A DNA stretch of 64,000 nucleotides from Segetibacter aerophilus (lineage in GTDB: Bacteria > Bacteroidota > Bacteroidia > Chitinophagales > Chitinophagaceae), in contig NZ_BJYT01000006.1 of assembly GCF_007991655.1 (NCBI RefSeq), forward strand, positions 248,001 to 312,000, in the 5' to 3' direction. Under the pieces are notes generated by a model. The model had not been told where the DNA came from, did not search any database, and saw only the letters and a program-made list of their open reading frames with translations. Positions within the stretch are counted from its first letter, which is position 1. Every line of letters starts with the position of its first letter. Positions 37,219-44,700 of the stretch are shown here, piece by piece. A program made the position numbers and the translations under genes.

Positions 37219-37497
37219 TTAGATATATGTAAAATGCTTTTGCTTGTCTATTGCACGTTCAACAATATTCTCCGCTACTTTTCCGGCATAGTTTAGAGGA
37301 ATGTCTTTAAGAGCATAAGTGTTCAAAATTTTCCTGAATTTAAATATGACACTTTTACTAACCTCAACATAAAAGTCTTCTATTCTAAAAAGTTCATAAG
37401 TAGAAATCTCATCTTCATGCTCATCAATTTTAAATGCATCTATTAATAACTCTTTCTTTTGCCTGTCTGGTAAGTTGTTGTATTGTTCCAAGTTCAT
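37219..37497 (-). CDS. Small hypothetical protein (92 aa), family C
   Basis: A 92-residue soluble protein: MNLEQYNNLPDRQKKELLID, then an acidic middle and KFRKILNTYALKDIPLNYAG ... ENIVERAIDKQKHFTYI. A truncated rightward copy of its C-terminal half lies at 41228-41371 (SFKFRGILNSYYLKDIPLKY). Conservation of the C-terminal reading frame between the two copies shows this was a real gene. No known domain recognised. Confidence 0.7.
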   Translation of the reverse strand: MNLEQYNNLPDRQKKELLIDAFKIDEHEDEISTYELFRIEDFYVEVSKSVIFKFRKILNTYALKDIPLNYAGKVAENIVERAIDKQKHFTYI

Positions 37498-37695
37498 AGT
37501 TGCAGTATTCTAATTCGCGCCTATTTGAATTGGAACTAACACAACAAATATTCCAGTTTTGTCTAATGGATGTTGCGGGAAATGTACTCCCAAGTTAGAC
37601 AAACATGTGGAAAGGTGTATACAAATGTTATCGTTGCAAGGGGGGAAAGGTGGACGAAGCCCGGGACATAAAGGATTATTAAATAAATTTTATAA

Positions 37696-37899
37696 TCACT
37701 TCAGCATTTGTTTCAGTACCTTAATTTTTTCTCGAATTGCCTTAACTACTTCAAAAGTCCGGTCTGCCCGTATCGCCGCTTTGAACTTCAGTTCTTCTTG
37801 TTCTATTTGTTTTTGAAGATCTACGTCATCGTTTTTTTCCTGCTTGCAAGTATCTTGGGAGCGATCAAACGATGTGTCGCGAGGAGTTGATGATAACAT
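37696..37899 (-). CDS. Small coiled-coil-like protein (67 aa)
   Basis: A 67-residue ORF with a Ser/Asp/Lys-rich N-terminus and a C-terminal amphipathic helix pair: LQKQIEQEELKFKAAIRADR, then TFEVVKAIREKIKVLKQMLK. Heptad-like Leu/Ile spacing suggests a short helical hairpin, a pattern seen in small uncharacterised Bacteroidota proteins. An overlapping rightward ORF exists but is composition-poor; this frame is the more protein-like. Confidence 0.5.
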   Translation of the reverse strand: MLSSTPRDTSFDRSQDTCKQEKNDDVDLQKQIEQEELKFKAAIRADRTFEVVKAIREKIKVLKQMLK

Positions 37900-38150
37900 A
37901 AAGTGTAATTATTTAGATGAATGCGTCTGTAGGGTTACAATTGACTTTCTAAACAATTACCTATGCCTTTTAAGAAGGGGAACGGTAGCTTTTTAAACAA
38001 ACGTGAAGTAATATACGAATTAGAATTTTAAAAAGCAAAGCCTGAACAAGTTGGCAAAAATTTTGACTGTAACAGAGGGTTTAAGCGTATGGAAGATTGC
38101 AACCCTCCTCCCAACTAACCAACATTTTGAAAATCGTTTAAAGATTATTA

Positions 38151-38414
38151 ATGGCGCGGCATTTAAATAGCGTTGACTTTGAAACAAAAAACTGGAAGAA
38201 TCTTTATAACCTACTTACTAAGCATCAAGAGGGAGAAATTGTAAGCGAGGTCGAACCACCTGGATTGTTTGTCAGATATATTGAAGCAAGACCTTTTACT
38301 AGTTTGGCAGTGGAATTATTCAACGATGAAGACCGCTTCTTGTATAGACTTAAATTTACATCTAATATTCTTCCTTCTACTAGCTATTTTCCCTGGCAAT
38401 CATTTAGGTTGTAG
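38151..38414 (+). CDS. Small hypothetical protein (87 aa)
   Basis: An 87-residue ORF starting at an ATG. It has a globular, mixed composition (NWKNLYNLLTKHQEGEIVSE, FVRYIEARPFTSLAVELFND) and no signal or membrane segment. The balanced hydrophobic pattern suggests a real beta/alpha protein. It lies alone among small island genes. I do not recognise the family. Confidence 0.5.
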   Translation: MARHLNSVDFETKNWKNLYNLLTKHQEGEIVSEVEPPGLFVRYIEARPFTSLAVELFNDEDRFLYRLKFTSNILPSTSYFPWQSFRL

Positions 38415-38655
38415 GAGGTGAGTTGGCTTTTAAATCAGCGTTTCCGGCGATGTTATTTTATGTTAATGACTAAAGTATTAATAATTTAGTCGTTCACAAC
38501 ACCGTATTAGCCACAAGGAAAGTAGTACAAGAGATTGATGCTTGTAAATAGCTTTTTGTCTCAACTGCGAAATGAATTTGTGTTTTATAAAGCCACGGTG
38601 GTATTAAGGTGCTAATTGTGTAGTTGTTACCAATCCTTTAGACAACTATCAACGT

Positions 38656-38823
38656 ATGTTCTCGTGCAAGCGTCATGCTGCATCTAAAGCATCTCTTATG
38701 ATCCTACTAAAGTTATTATCGGTTCTCGCTGTTGTTCTAGTGCTAGTTGCTATTTTTTTAAATTCCTACAAAAATGAGGTCAGCCCGAAGAACAATTCTA
38801 TTAATAAACCTCCTGCTAAATGA
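38656..38823 (+). CDS. Small single-span membrane protein (55 aa)
   Basis: An ATG-started ORF encoding a short basic N-terminus (MFSCKRHAASKA), one strong hydrophobic helix (SLMILLKLLSVLAVVLVLVA) and a polar Lys/Asn/Pro tail ending PPAK. Such tail-anchored micropeptides are plausible in islands. It ends 3 bases from the convergent sigma-like gene. No family recognised. Confidence 0.42.
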   Translation: MFSCKRHAASKASLMILLKLLSVLAVVLVLVAIFLNSYKNEVSPKNNSINKPPAK

Positions 38824-38826
38824 GCT

Positions 38827-39096
38827 TTACTTAATTCTTTGAGCTATTTTATACAGACAAAAGAATATTGTTTCCTCACCTATTTGTGCAGCTTTAACCC
38901 TCGCTATAAATTCTTTAAAAACTTCTAAGAGAATGTCAGATGCTTTATCAGTATCGTTAACTGTTTTTAAAATTGAACCATAAATGACACTTGCGTAAAC
39001 ATCATATAGTTCTGTTATTCCATCACTAGGATTATTTAATAGTACTTTCAGCAAGTCCTCTTCTACACTCGAACGCATTATCTTACTCTTTGTCAT
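38827..39096 (-). CDS. Sigma-70 region 2-like protein lacking region 4 (89 aa)
   Basis: An 89-residue protein whose middle resembles ECF sigma region 2: ITELYDVYASVIYGSILKTV, then NDTDKASDILLEVFKEFIAR, followed by a helix and stop. ECF factors are usually 160-200 residues with a region 4 that binds the -35 site; here nothing follows region 2. Upstream sequence shows no fused region 4. It could be a natural core-binding-only regulator or a truncated remnant with an intact frame. Confidence 0.6.
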   Translation of the reverse strand: MTKSKIMRSSVEEDLLKVLLNNPSDGITELYDVYASVIYGSILKTVNDTDKASDILLEVFKEFIARVKAAQIGEETIFFCLYKIAQRIK

Positions 39097-39219
39097 TGTG
39101 TTACTAGCATCTTATAGAAAGGAATAACATAACAATCAGAACCAGCACTCAAAATAACACAGAAAGAATTTTTATAAGCATACTCTAAAATGCAATCCTT
39201 CTGAATTACCAACACTTAA

Positions 39220-39411
39220 ATCCTACTTGAACTGATTAATTCTGATTCTTCCCTTTCTATAGTTAGAGTATATAAGCAATTATACAACCACGTTACTGCT
39301 AAAGATCTAGGAGATGTAAAAATGTATCTATTTAAAGAGGTAGCCCTTACCCCAACATCAGATCCAAATCTAATTTGTCGAATATTAGAAGACCTAATAT
39401 TGAAATTATAG
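39220..39411 (+). pseudogene. Open frame without a start, possible gene remnant
   Basis: A 63-codon open frame that reads like protein (SLSIVRVYKQLYNHVTAKDL, then DPNLICRILEDLILKL) but has no ATG, GTG or TTG until codon 35. It may be a 5'-truncated gene or use an unrecognised start. Weak. Confidence 0.25.
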
Positions 39412-39419
39412 AATGTAGC

Positions 39420-39697
39420 TCAATTGTGACTATCAATCCAGGCCATAACAGCATAACCAAATTGCTCAGCAAACTGGGTTAACTCCGGATGCGAAGCGCT
39501 ATCAAAATTCCAACCTGCAAGAAAGCTATGTACACCGCCGTTAAATCCTTTACTTCCTTGGCTATAGGATAATGTTCCCCAGTAGTAGTTGTTAGCCATT
39601 AAGTGGTAATTTTCTGTTGTTCCTGCGCCACTTAGGGGCTAGGAGTCCCTTTAAACTCCTTTCCATTAAGGTCAAATACTACCGTGATGTTGTCCAT
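39420..39697 (-). pseudogene. Frameshifted small-protein gene (family D)
   Basis: From the ATG at 39697 the frame reads MDNITVVFDLNGKEFKGTPS and then stops. A +1 shift near 39635-39642 (CCCCTAAG) restores a frame reading LSGAGTTENYHLMANNYYWG ... SFLAGWNFDSASHPEL ... FGYAVMAWIDSHN. The total of 278 bases is two short of a full frame at 92 codons plus stop. Rejoined, it is a small globular protein resembling the remnant at 35040-35198. A sequencing error or programmed shift is possible, but a second decayed copy favours gene decay. Confidence 0.65.
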
Positions 39698-39957
39698 GTC
39701 AGCAAAACTATTTTTATGGTGCAAAGCTGCTTAAATAAATACTTAAAAGATTTAATACGATAGGAATAGACTTTATATGTTTAGACCTTACGTGAAACGA
39801 GTTAGATATGATTAAGTCTTCACCTGCGGCTTTTACCAGGTATCTTATCGGAGTTTTTTTATAATTCGTGTATGGACTGCAACCCAAACTATGTGCTTTT
39901 CCTCCTTTCTTAGAAAGAAAATATTTTAACCCCATTAATTGTTTGACCTTTTTAAAT

Positions 39958-40179
39958 ATGCAGCAAAAAGAACGAGTTAAACTAGCCGAACTAACTAGAA
40001 TAGCAATATATATTAACAAGGAGCTATTAGCAAATGAAAAGAAGTTTCTTGAAGCAGTATCTTCTAACCAAAGCCGGTTGTATCTGCAAGACTTGAACGA
40101 AAAAATAAACTACCGGTGCCGCAAAGAGCGTCTATACCTAGGCGCAGCAAAATCTCTATTGAGGATAGGTGAGAAATAG
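39958..40179 (+). CDS. Small helical protein (73 aa)
   Basis: From the ATG at 39958 the product is 73 residues, highly helical and charged: MQQKERVKLAELTRIAIYIN, KELLANEKKFLEAVSSNQSR, and a basic C-terminus. An upstream TTG-started extension (39868) is composition-poor and rejected. No known family. It precedes the hairpin block and family A member 3 on the same strand. Confidence 0.5.
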   Translation: MQQKERVKLAELTRIAIYINKELLANEKKFLEAVSSNQSRLYLQDLNEKINYRCRKERLYLGAAKSLLRIGEK

Positions 40180-40228
40180 TTGCTAGCTATTGAATTGATC
40201 CTCTCAATAGACCTATTGCAATAATGCC

Positions 40229-40300
40229 ATTCATTTGGTATATTCAATTTGAGTTGGGGGGAGTTACTTGAAGGCCTTGTAGAAATGCGAGGCTTTCTTA
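40229..40300 (+). repeat. Hairpin block upstream of family A member 3
   Basis: A CATTTG box and, about 40 bases later, the stem AAGGCCT/AGGCTTT (40271-40277 with 40290-40296) with loop TGTAGAAATGCG. The loop and stem resemble copy 1 at 36039-36066 (loop TGCAGTAATGTG). Both lie just upstream of a family A gene. Confidence 0.55.
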
Positions 40301-40363
40301 TTTGCTATGTAAAAGCATCCCTCATTATATGCAATCATACTTTGTATCTTGTACTTTTGATAT

Positions 40364-40552
40364 ATGCCCAATATCCCTACCTATACTTCAGAGCAATTGC
40401 AAGAGATTATACCTCTATCAAACCTAAAAGAGCTTAAATTAATTACCGAAATTGTCAAGAGTGAAAAAGCATGCTATAGCACCTTTACGATGTCAAAAAT
40501 TCTTGTAATCATTAGCAAAAGGACACTCGAATTGGGAAGCAACCTTTTATAA
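40364..40552 (+). CDS. Small island protein, family A member 3 (62 aa)
   Basis: A 62-residue protein sharing with member 2 the pattern PTYT-x-EQLQEIIP, LKELK-x-IT, S-E-K, Y, T-[MF]-SKILV-x-IS and RTLEL. It lies 80 bases upstream of the receiver protein REC-3 on the same strand. TACTTTTG at 40352-40359 fits the TAnnTTTG element but is very close to the ATG. Function unknown; repeated linkage with receiver proteins is the main clue. Confidence 0.7.
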   Translation: MPNIPTYTSEQLQEIIPLSNLKELKLITEIVKSEKACYSTFTMSKILVIISKRTLELGSNLL

Positions 40553-40632
40553 GTCATCACTTATTGACAGTGATCTAACTGGTCATAGTATAAAATTTCA
40601 ACTAATGACATTTTAGGAGTTATCTTTCCAAC

Positions 40633-41070
40633 ATGCATAAAAAGGGTGAAATAATTTTTATTGAAGACGACCTAGACGACAGAGAACTTTTCGAGGAGGC
40701 TTATAAAGAATTAGCAATTCCAAATCGGCTAGTCATTTTTAAAAACGGACGTGAAGCATACGAATATTTCAACAATATGAAGAAATCGTTATTTCTGATA
40801 ATCTCGGATATTAATATGCCAGGAATGTCTGGAATACAATTGAGAGACAAAATGCAGCAGGTGGGAGAAATGAATTTACGTACTATACCTTTTTTGCTCC
40901 TTACAAACGGAACGTCACCACAAAATATTTTGTATTCATATAGCCACTCTGTACAAGGCTTTTTTAGAAAGCCGTCTACTTATCCTGAACTAAAAAATCT
41001 CTTGCAAAAGATATATACGTATTGGACAAATGTCACTGAAGCTACCTTTTCTAACTTGCCACCTGAGTAA
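40633..41070 (+). CDS. Stand-alone response-regulator receiver protein (REC-3)
   Basis: A 145-residue single receiver domain: acidic pocket IIFIEDDLDDREL, phospho-acceptor Asp in LIISDINMPGMSG, switch Thr in LLLTNGTSPQ and conserved Lys in GFFRKPSTY. No output domain. It follows family A member 3 directly. A remnant of a family C gene comes next, so this neighbourhood repeats the content of 36-37.5 kb. Confidence 0.93.
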   Translation: MHKKGEIIFIEDDLDDRELFEEAYKELAIPNRLVIFKNGREAYEYFNNMKKSLFLIISDINMPGMSGIQLRDKMQQVGEMNLRTIPFLLLTNGTSPQNILYSYSHSVQGFFRKPSTYPELKNLLQKIYTYWTNVTEATFSNLPPE

Positions 41071-41227
41071 GAAAAAATCGAGCTATTTTCTATTAATGTA
41101 CCTAAGTCTTCTAACGCGTCTACAGTTACCACGCATGTTAAATAAAAAAAAGCCCCGCGTAAAAACAGCAGAGCTATTAAACCTATTAATCAAAACATAT
41201 AAACTGTAATATTAATAAAAATCCTAT

Positions 41228-41371
41228 TCCACAGTCGTCCGGTCATTTAAATTCAGGGGAATTTTAAATTCGTATTATCTTAAAGACATTCCCTTAAAGT
41301 ACGCAGACAAGGTAGCAGCAAATATTATTGAAACTGCTATCGGCAAGCAAAAACAGATGACTTTTATCTGA
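41228..41371 (+). pseudogene. Truncated copy of the family C small protein
   Basis: A 5'-truncated frame: TVVRSFKFRGILNSYYLKDI, then PLKYADKVAANIIETAIGKQ and a stop. It aligns without gaps to the C-terminal part of the protein encoded at 37219-37497 (FKFRKILNTYALKDIPLNYA ... ENIVERAIDKQKHFTYI). There is no start codon and the N-terminal half is missing. Confidence 0.7.
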
Positions 41372-42254
41372 TCAAAATCAAGTCTTTGTCTTTTAAATTA
41401 GTAGTCCAATGCATCAATTTTTTTTTTGCTGTAGAACCTTATGCGACTAAGAAGGCAACTATGTAAACGATGGTGGTATTCTGCCGATCTTACACCGTAT
41501 TAAAGCGTCCCCTGTTCCATCAGTTTGCCTAACAACTCCCTCGCTTTCACTGCGTTTATTTAGTCAAGTAGGTTATCATATATTATAAGTAAAACCTTCC
41601 CTAGTTTCTTACATAGTTTCATAGGAAATATTGTTTGTTCATCCATCTTTTGGTCTTGTATTGGGAGCGAAAATCAAAACGATTAGAGGAGACCGAAGTA
41701 CTACTAATGGATAAAATAGCGAATGGGCAGGATAACCCCCAGCCCATTCAAAAAAAGAAACCCCCAAAGTCTCAATTAGAACGAAATTACATCATTGTGA
41801 AGTAAGCGTTCAAACATTAAAAAAAATTAATTACTTGCATAGACAACCTTTTTTTATCTTGCCACTACAATAAGAAAATTACCCCCAAGGTGAAAAGGGA
41901 GTGCCGGAAGGCCTTCCTTTCTTATTTTAAGAAAGCATAAGCGGTAAAAGAAGTGCCAGATAAAGATTTCAGTCCGTTCTAAAAACAACTACTAAATCGT
42001 AAGCGGCAAGCAAAATACGATTACACTATTATAACTACCTTGGTTATCTCAAAAAATTCTATTTCCTTCACTCTAGGTATAAGGCGTAGTATTGAAGTTA
42101 ATCCTCTACCCATAAAACTTTCAGTATAGAACAGTAGCAGTTAGGGCCTTAGCGCATCAAAGGATTTGCGATAAGCCCACACCATAAAAACTTACAGAAT
42201 TAGCAGTTTGGTTTTTTACAAAAAGAGGATTTGAAATAAAAGTTGGACAAGGCA
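41372..42254. other. About 0.9 kb of gene-free island DNA
   Basis: No supported ORF. It contains an 8-bp hairpin GAATGGGC/GCCCATTC (41721-41728 with 41742-41749), a palindrome GGAAGGCCTTCC (41906-41917) and CTTTCTTA/TAAGAAAG (41917-41924 with 41928-41935). This hairpin cluster might hold an origin or regulatory RNA, but nothing specific can be claimed. Confidence 0.4.
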
Positions 42255-42327
42255 CTAAAAAAGCCTCGCATAGCTGCAAGGCTTTCAACGTCAACATTTT
42301 CAAGTTAACAAATGAGAGTACTAATAT
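42255..42327 (-). repeat. Hairpin block, inverted copy
   Basis: Read on the minus strand it begins ATATTAGTACTCTCATTTGT, shares 22 identical bases with 35997-36018, and ends in the stem AAAGCCT/AGGCTTT with a T-run. On the minus strand no gene follows it, unlike copies 1 and 3. Confidence 0.75.
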
Positions 42328-42393
42328 CTGTGCTTTAACAGTGAATAAAAGGCTACTTTCCCTAATAATTTAGGTTATTAGAAAAAAGATACT

Positions 42394-42969
42394 ATGGCAA
42401 AGCCTTCTTCTTGTCCTGACTTGTACGATGAGTGTAGAACAATTTCAATTACAAAACTCAAGGAGTGGAATTACTTAAATCGTAATGATTTAAAGACGGG
42501 TAATATAAGCTGGAGCAGAAATAATACCGTGCATTCAAGAATAGGAATATTAGTCAATACTATTTCAACTCGTCCTTTTGTAGAGTTGGACTATAAATGC
42601 AACGATCAAGTTATTAACTACAAAGTTTACTTAATTAGTAAGCCAACAAATATTGGTAAAGGCGAGCAATGGTTTTTCGAATGCCCAAGTACCAAAAAAC
42701 TCTGCCGGAAACTTTATATGATTAGTACTTACTTTCTTCACCGGAGTGCCTTTAAAGGGGCTCTATATGGGAAGCAGACCTATTCTAAAAACAACAGAGA
42801 TCAATTCAGAGAGTTTAAAAAGGAATTTGATATAGAGGATGCTTACGAGACAACTTATAGCCGGTATTTTAAAAAGTCTTATAACGGTAAGCCAACAAAG
42901 AGATATAGCCGGATTTGCAAAAAGTTGAGCGGAAGTAAAATCGGTTCTTTAGATAGATTTGGTATTTAA
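42394..42969 (+). CDS. Conserved-looking hypothetical island protein (191 aa)
   Basis: A 191-residue soluble protein. An N-terminal block (CRTISITKLKEWNYLNRND, GNISWSRNNTVHSRIGILVN) is followed by FVELDYKCNDQVINYKV and a Cys pair in WFFECPSTKKLCRKLY that could bind zinc. The C-terminus is very basic (KRYSRICKKLSG), suggesting nucleic-acid contact. I associate this layout with accessory genes of Bacteroidota mobile elements but can name no function. It lies upstream of the cassette array. Confidence 0.7.
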   Translation: MAKPSSCPDLYDECRTISITKLKEWNYLNRNDLKTGNISWSRNNTVHSRIGILVNTISTRPFVELDYKCNDQVINYKVYLISKPTNIGKGEQWFFECPSTKKLCRKLYMISTYFLHRSAFKGALYGKQTYSKNNRDQFREFKKEFDIEDAYETTYSRYFKKSYNGKPTKRYSRICKKLSGSKIGSLDRFGI

Positions 42970-42971
42970 AC

Positions 42972-43030
42972 TTGCGTCTTTTGTGTTGATAAATTAGGAT
43001 TTCAGAATTTCCTCAACACAAAATGCGCAA
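42972..43030. repeat. Large hairpin between the 191-aa gene and the cassette array
   Basis: TTTTGTGTTGA/TCAACACAAAA (42979-42989 with 43013-43023) extended by TTGCG/CGCAA. It begins 3 bases after the stop codon. There is no T-run, so it is not a standard terminator; it may be a degenerate cassette site. Confidence 0.5.
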
Positions 43031-43108
43031 TTGCAAGAGATTGAAAAAGAGCATTTAACACCAATTTTTATTCTGCAACTAAATTGGGTAAGTTGCGTTT
43101 ATTTAAGA

Positions 43109-43117
43109 GTTATGCGC
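43109..43117 (+). other. Possible left boundary box of the first cassette (R'-like)
   Basis: GTTATGCGC fits GTTRRRY loosely. Its reverse complement matches 7 of 9 bases of the box after the first cassette gene (GCCCGTAAC at 43723-43731). Confidence 0.4.
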
Positions 43118-43139
43118 ACTAAAAAAACACTAAATCTAC

Positions 43140-43715
43140 ATGAGTGACACATTAAATAAAAAATGTCCTTACTGTAAGGAACTTATTAAAAGAGATGCAC
43201 TTTTTTGTATTAAATGCAATAACTTTTTAAATTGGCGTAGGTATCTAAACTTTGGAAATACTTTTTTGGCACTTTTAGTCGCTTTGATTTCTGTGCTCTC
43301 TTTCGCAATACCTGCAATAAAAAATTCTTTAACAGCAGAAAATTCTGTTCTACATGTAAATTACTCATTTGTTTATGGTGGCCATATTATGATGATTGTA
43401 TCTAATTCAGGAACTAAGCCGGGACACATAATAAATGGACTTATTTCTTATAACAATGGTGCTCAGAAGAACATAAATGTCCAAGTGGTCGGAGTAGCCG
43501 CAGGTGAGAATTATATTGCTCAAGGAAGCTCTAAAGAATTTCAGTTATTTATTGACGACGATGGCAAACGTGAGATACAGAACGACCTTCGCAATCTAAA
43601 TAATTTAAGTGAAATAATTTTACTCGTTAACGTTATCAACTTCAACGGAAAGAGAGAAACGTACAAATACAAACTGGAGAAAGCTGACTTTGTAAAACTA
43701 AATGAAGCAGAATGA
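43140..43715 (+). CDS. Cassette 1: zinc-ribbon membrane protein
   Basis: A 191-residue protein with an N-terminal double-CxxC zinc ribbon (CPYCKELIKRDALFCIKCNNF, residues about 9-30), one transmembrane helix (about 40-62, TFLALLVALISVLSFAIPAI) and a C-terminal beta-rich domain (about 70-191), probably on the other side of the membrane. The zinc ribbon is probably cytoplasmic. It is the first of six co-oriented genes separated by attC-like sites. Function unknown. Confidence 0.8.
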   Translation: MSDTLNKKCPYCKELIKRDALFCIKCNNFLNWRRYLNFGNTFLALLVALISVLSFAIPAIKNSLTAENSVLHVNYSFVYGGHIMMIVSNSGTKPGHIINGLISYNNGAQKNINVQVVGVAAGENYIAQGSSKEFQLFIDDDGKREIQNDLRNLNNLSEIILLVNVINFNGKRETYKYKLEKADFVKLNEAE

Positions 43716-43722
43716 CGAAACT

Positions 43723-43858
43723 GCCCGTAACATGAGTGTTTATAAAATTGTGGCTGGATGTGGGGCATTCAACTGTGAATCACTATTTTGCTTTTGTGGT
43801 AATTGAAACCAGACGTTTTTTAAATGCGACAACTTCATGAACACTTTATCGTGGCTGC
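43723..43858 (+). other. attC-like site A
   Basis: The outer left box GCCCGTAAC (43723-43731) is followed by arm AGTGTTTATAAAATTGTGGC (43735-43754); the right arm GCGACAACTTCATGAACACT (43826-43845) is its imperfect inverse. The right box is GTGGCTGC (43851-43858). Total length about 135 bases. Confidence 0.75.
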
Positions 43859-43898
43859 AAACGAAGACAGTCTCCTTTAAGTGATTGACATTTATAAA

Positions 43899-44528
43899 AT
43901 GACAATGAAATATTATTCTTTCTTATTCTTTTTACTCACTCTATTCAGTTATGCTTATGCCCAAACTCCGACTACCATCCCCGGGTATTACGTAACTAAC
44001 ACAAACGATACGGTTAACGCTCAAATAAAAATGCCCCATTATATATTTAGCAATAAAGCAATGCTAATAAAATTTGCTGAGAAGGTAACCATTGTTGACA
44101 GCGTAAAGGGAAACATGGTATTTAAAGTAAATGATATTAAAGGTTTTGGCTTCTTATATAATGATAATAGGTATCAATTTTTATCGAAAGATTTTGGGCG
44201 AGAGAACGCTTTTAGTGCAAGTACTCATAGATTTTATCAAGCTATCATTCTTGGACAAAAAAGCAATCTTTACCACAGGTTAACAACTGTGGACCCGAGT
44301 GGACGCATACTAGGTATCACCTATTTTTTAGAAAAGTCAAATGGTACAAATACAGCCATCTATTTATTTGCACGAATACAACCGGAGTTTATTAGAAATC
44401 TTTTAAAACAGTTTTACAAAGACAATGTTGTAGTTCACACATTAATTGACAGTAAATTTCAAAACAAATCCTTTGAAACATGGCAAAATGATATAATAGA
44501 AATAGTGCAAGCCGTAAATAAGTTATAA
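43899..44528 (+). CDS. Cassette 2: exported hypothetical protein
   Basis: About 209 residues from the ATG at 43899; a GTG at 43881 adds six residues. It has a signal peptide (KYYSFLFFLLTLFSYAYAQ), then a soluble domain (GYYVTNTNDTVNAQIKMP, IKGFGFLYNDNRYQFLSKDF). The opening IPGYYVTNTNDTVNAQI is typical of secreted Bacteroidota proteins of unknown function. The left box GTGGCTGC and the box after the gene, GCAGCCGAC, are complementary over six bases. Confidence 0.8.
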   Translation: MTMKYYSFLFFLLTLFSYAYAQTPTTIPGYYVTNTNDTVNAQIKMPHYIFSNKAMLIKFAEKVTIVDSVKGNMVFKVNDIKGFGFLYNDNRYQFLSKDFGRENAFSASTHRFYQAIILGQKSNLYHRLTTVDPSGRILGITYFLEKSNGTNTAIYLFARIQPEFIRNLLKQFYKDNVVVHTLIDSKFQNKSFETWQNDIIEIVQAVNKL

Positions 44529-44536
44529 ACTGCTGT

Positions 44537-44671
44537 GCAGCCGACACTATGTTTATAAAATCGTGGCTGGACATTAAGCATTCGACTTTAAATCAGTATT
44601 TTTCTTTAGTGGTTAATTGAGACCGAAGTTTTTCAATTGCCACAACTTCATAAACACTTAACGTTAGCTGT
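44537..44671 (+). other. attC-like site B
   Basis: Left box GCAGCCGAC (44537-44545), arm GTTTATAAAATCGTGGC (44551-44567), inverse arm GCCACAACTTCATAAAC (44639-44655), right box GTTAGCTGT (44663-44671). It shares its interior with sites A and F (GTGGTTAATTGAGACCGAAG). Confidence 0.85.
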
Positions 44672-44700
44672 TAATTACACCTTGGTGACAAACATTAAAA

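Noticed and set aside
37559-37816. Rightward 85-codon ORF with Cys-rich start
   Set aside because: It overlaps a more protein-like leftward gene (37696-37899), and its second half is the shadow of that frame.
37932-38030. Tiny ORF MPFKKGNGSFLNKREVIYEL near 37963
   Set aside because: Only 22 codons, with no supporting promoter or paralog; could be chance.
39714-40019. Leftward 101-codon ORF
   Set aside because: Low-complexity composition and antisense to the more plausible 73-aa helical gene at 39958-40179.
41721-41749. Hairpin GAATGGGC/GCCCATTC as a terminator
   Set aside because: It is followed by A residues on the plus strand, there is no gene upstream, and the minus strand lacks a proper T-run. 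Left as an unexplained hairpin.
43140-43152. ATGAGTGACACA at a gene start as another copy of the interspersed repeat
   Set aside because: Only GAGTGACACA matches, with no GTACAA before it, and it encodes the first residues of cassette gene 1. Treated as chance.
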